DNA of 64,000 bases from Conoideocrella luteorostrata. Its lineage: Eukaryota; Ascomycota; Sordariomycetes; Hypocreales; Clavicipitaceae. Each line of letters starts with the position of its first letter. Position 1 is the stretch's first letter. The position numbers and the translations under genes are program-made. The notes beneath the pieces are model-generated. The model did not search any database and had not been told where the DNA came from. It saw only the letters and a list, made by a program, of their open reading frames with translations. Below, in pieces: positions 60,324 through 64,000 of the stretch. The stretch spans positions 62,001 through 126,000 of the forward strand of contig JASWJB010000064.1 of assembly GCA_032433595.1 (NCBI GenBank), written 5' to 3'.

Positions 60324-63300
60324 CTTCAGAGCTTTCGATTCCTGGGCCCAACAGCCTCCATCATAGTGTCTATCTACCGGTTCTTTTGAGGCACCATCCC
60401 TGTCAACACTAAAAACCCGATACTGTCAAGATGGGCTCAGTTTTCTTGTTAATTAATTGGCTTATCAGTCACTTCTGCAGCATCTGAAAGGGATGAAGGT
60501 GGCTCGCCAAGATGCAGGGTATTCAACATATTGATAACACATTGTGACAGCCGTAATATCTGCCAACATCAATCTAGGCTAGATTTATCCATTGGACCTA
60601 TCATAGCCGTCACACACAAATCACGACAACTTTTCATCGTCAACTGACCGTTTCAACCCCATCACCACTGCGTTTTATATACAGTAGGCACTGATTTAGG
60701 TGTTGAGAACAGAATTCTGAGCATCCTGGTCCCGACGGACTACCGACATCGAAAAAGAACTGGGCTCTTGGTCGTGGCACAGGCTTGGAAATGGTCTCAC
60801 GGGATCTGTCCATCGAGGTAGCCTAGTTGTTCAGACTTGTGTTAAGAATTGAGTTTGCTCCTGCAGGATATCGGCCCGCGCCTAAGGTAGCGAAATGGCA
60901 ATTTGAGTAGTCCTATCGGTCGGTTTTCGCCACCAAAGCTCTAGATTATCAGCTCGCAAAATACGTAACCGAGGGTGATAATTTCGAGTGTACACATAGG
61001 GAGGGAGTATATAGCGTGTGCTATTATGTCGCAGATGTGCTAGCCACTCTGAACCACTGGGAACTTTACCCAATGTTTCATTTTTGGATCGGTCTTCTAC
61101 ATCCTCACCACTGAAATCAGAGGATTGTATTAGCTCTCCGCGAACTATACACTCGGCATACAGTCCATGAATTGTATACAGCTGGTTGTCGCGAGTTTGC
61201 AGAGCTAGCCCATCCATGATGATGCAGAAACCCTGTGTTCTGGTTCACGGCTGAACTGATTCGGCTGTCGACCGTCCATGGAGTCTGAAAAAGCTCTGTT
61301 CTCTTGTTGAAGAAGCAGTTTGGGCAGGATTGCAAGCAGAGACTAGGCTCGAACAGTGAAGAATTGCCCAACAGCTTCGAGGACGATGAGCTCAGGGCAC
61401 ACTAAAGCTATTAGCCGTGTTTTGGTCTTCGATGTGAAGGTGGAAGTGCCGGCTTGAATCGGCGCTGGCATATCCAAGGACAGCACTGTCCAAAAGTAGA
61501 GCACGAAATAAATAAAATGCACATCAAGGGACTTATATATCTAGAAAATCACGCAAGCATTCATTTCAGTACACGGCTAAATTAGGCTGAAGTTATCCTC
61601 CGCCCAATTACTTATAGATCCAAAATTAGACGCGCGAACAAAACTCTACCTCAAGATACATGTCTGAACTAGGCCCCACTCAATCAGTTATGAATTAGCA
61701 GATATTTAGTGGGGAAAAGGCGCTCAAAGTGGATGTATGAGTAATGTGGAGTTTTCAAATATACACAGGTTTCTAAATTTATACCTTGCAAATGAACCAG
61801 AGCAATTTAATGCTTACTGTATAGCTATATTAAAGCACACATGCATGATATGGCATACGTCTAAAATCTGCTCTTATGCTCTATCATTTTCGGAGAGTTG
61901 TGGCCCCGGCTAGTGGATAAGCAATAAACTAAAAGTCACTCATAAACAAATGTGCTAGTTTCTAGCCTCTCATTGCTCGTGATTCCTTACAGCTTCGATC
62001 CACGTTGAGGTCATTTAAAACACTTGCGATATTTATACATCCATTTGGCTTTAAGACATGCAGAGCGTTCATGAAATTCCTACTTGGGGAAGTCGTTGAG
62101 AATAGGAAAGTATTGCAATGGCTATTTGCATAAGCTATATAATAATAAAAGAAAGTTATCTTAACGAATTTACGGGGCAATGTACTGCATTCCTCGCGTA
62201 TAATGATATTTGTATGCATGATTCCGCTAAAAGTTTATAACAACATTTATTGTACATACATAGCCAGTAGCTAAAATAATCTCATATTCGTCTACCCCTT
62301 TACAGAGACATTATTTTACTATTGATATTGGATATAGCAGAGTGAAGGGCAGGACTTGTATCTTATTCAGCAGCGTAGGCGTATTCATGTCTCGGGGTGT
62401 TGACGATTTTGATCTCTGACCTTTTTCCGCTCTCCTGGGAGAAATCCCTCCTATTTATTTCTACTAGCGGCTTCCACGCAGCTAGCTAGGTAGTTAGCTA
62501 GTAGGGATCCCATAATATTCCTAGTATTTGAACGCAGAGTGAACGCAAAGTAAGCGCAGAGTCTCTGACACATTGAACCAGTGTTAAAGATGCTACATTA
62601 TCATATTTGAAGCACCCAAACAATATTCTTGCGCATGACTAAAACTTCAAAAAAATTTGAATCTTCGTTTTACACGTATGATTTCTATCATGTTGCTCAA
62701 TCCCCATAGCTGCAGGCTGCTCAAATCTGGCTTTTGGGACGTTTAAATAGCAAAGCGGACTAATATACCACACTGTGTCTCCCTAGGAATTTTCAATTAT
62801 TTTGCACATAATGAAAGTACAATATGTGAACTAAAATCCACGATATCTAGTACTATGTTGGTGCTTTGAGGCTTGGCCTGGTAACCAAGTTTCCTATTAT
62901 TGATCACTCCAAATTATTGTGGCTCTGAGCTACGATTCAACCTATTTATTGTGAGATCTAGCACCTCCATTGTGCTTCAGATGAGGCTTTCAGTAGCTTA
63001 CACGGAATGTTAAAATTCGGGGGGGTCCAATAGAATTCATTGAATTCCACGGGATTCTCCGGAATTTCATGTGACATAGAGCCTTCCATGAGCTTCTACT
63101 ATAGCGCAAGTGAAATCAAAAATAGTATAGTCTCATACTGCGCCCCGAACGATTCCAAGAATTTCTTGGCAAAGCAGATAAACACAATTTCTTTCGTGTA
63201 ACTGCTTCAATCTACGTCTTTGATTGGTAGTGATCCGTCCCCTTATCAGACCGTAGAGGGTCGGCGGAGCGCCAAGGCGGAAGCCGCGTAATAATATTGA

Positions 63301-63351
63301 GTCATGGACAGAATTATTTGTCATATTTGAATCTAGCATAATTTGCATAAC
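60324..63351. other. 3-kb stretch with no supported gene
   Basis: Open frames at 60882-61217 and 61117-61371 (minus) and 61962-62219 (minus) show no signal peptide or motif I recognise and cannot be joined by convincing splice sites. Near 62480-62515 there is a small AGCTAGCTAGG/TTAGCTAG palindromic cluster. I call nothing here. Confidence 0.45.
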
Positions 63352-63499
63352 TCAGGGCAGCTCATGGGTTGCTCAGGGTGGCTCAGGATTGCTCACTGAG
63401 GCTCAGGGGCTAAGCAAGTTAAAGCGGCCACTGCTCAGGAACTCGTTCAAGAGAGGAAGTGGAACCAGTTAGGTTTTCCCGCTTGATATGACTGTATTT
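63352..63499 (+). repeat. 148-bp CTCAGGG repeat, copy 2
   Basis: Direct copy of 54135-54282, about 9.2 kb downstream in the same orientation. Flanking sequences differ, so this is an independent insertion or a duplicated repeat rather than part of a larger duplication. Confidence 0.7.
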
Positions 63500-64000
63500 A
63501 CTGGCATTCTTGATAGTGTTTCTGGCCCTTCGTTAAAGGTTATTCTTCACGAAATAAACCGGGACATATAAGCTAGCTAAGATGTCATAATAATTAGTTA
63601 CACTAAATAGTTTATTACCTAGTATAGGCAGATCTTTAATAATTGATAAATAAATTTAACAGATTGTGTGTAGTGGCAAAAACATATTAATACCAACTTT
63701 GCTTAATATCCTTCATTATACCAGAACTATATAATTTAATAGTATAAACTCATTTAATACCCAGAAGCAAAATCTCAGATCTTTCATAACTGATTTGGTA
63801 GAATTCTTAGCAGGCAGCGTATCTGACGGCAGAAAATTGCTTCTTAAATGTGAAAAATGATGTTAGCTCATTAATATCAGAACGTGGCGGTGGGAAAGAA
63901 GTACCAAAGCTTCCTCGACAATCATTGTGAGGGTGGAACGGAGTGACGTAATGATCATTGTAATGTATATTTCAATAAAGCGAAAGCTGCCCAGCACTGT
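63500..64000. other. Right edge, no supported gene
   Basis: About 500 bp of AT-leaning sequence with no open frame of note. Confidence 0.5.

Noticed and set aside
60882..61371. Two overlapping minus-strand frames
   Set aside because: No motif, no signal peptide and no convincing splice junction to join them.

Overview
This window is eukaryotic DNA, almost certainly from a filamentous ascomycete (Pezizomycotina; a Sordariomycete or Hypocreales-like fungus is my guess, not shown). The evidence is short 49-79 bp GT..AG introns, a highly reducing polyketide synthase (HR-PKS) cluster, a NACHT-ankyrin NLR, a 2EXR protein, and long AT-rich blocks with repeat-induced point mutation (RIP) signatures (CA and TG dinucleotides almost absent, TA dominant).

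Layout. (1) 1-1.3 kb: a broken threonine-aldolase-like gene cut off by the AT-rich block. (2) About 1.44-26.7 kb: one RIP-degraded transposon nest. It holds a solo LTR (3939-4214), remnants of an old Gypsy element on the minus strand, and two complete Gypsy elements, 8713-16544 (TSD TATTT) and 18522-26330 (TSD TGTCT). Both run on the minus strand and both carry an extra antisense, intron-containing gene for a Zn2Cys6-like/coiled-coil protein. (3) 26.9-47.6 kb: a biosynthetic cluster. On the minus strand lie an MFS exporter, a trans-acting enoyl reductase, a seven-exon P450 and a 7TM (Pth11/SAT4-type) protein. On the plus strand lie a giant HR-PKS ending in a condensation domain (LovB-like order KS-AT-DH-MT-ER0-KR-ACP-C) and a hot-dog thioesterase-like protein. 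(4) 48-64 kb: an accessory region with a broken aminoglycoside-phosphotransferase-like gene, a small secreted protein, a secreted SGNH hydrolase with a nonsense codon, an unrecognised decayed gene, a 2EXR gene, a multiply broken NACHT-ankyrin NLR and several short dispersed repeats.

How the parts fit. The PKS would build a reduced chain, the trans-ER would supply the enoyl reduction that its dead ER0 region cannot, the P450 would oxidise the product, the thioesterase-like protein is a candidate for release or editing, and the MFS protein would export it. The tailoring genes are all open in my splice models, but the PKS has three in-frame stops (36263, 37980, 44402), each one transition away from a sense codon. 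The same kind of nonsense change appears in the aldolase, SGNH and NLR genes. The cluster beside the RIP block therefore looks silenced at its core enzyme while its tailoring genes remain open.

All domain calls were made by eye from motifs. No database search was run.
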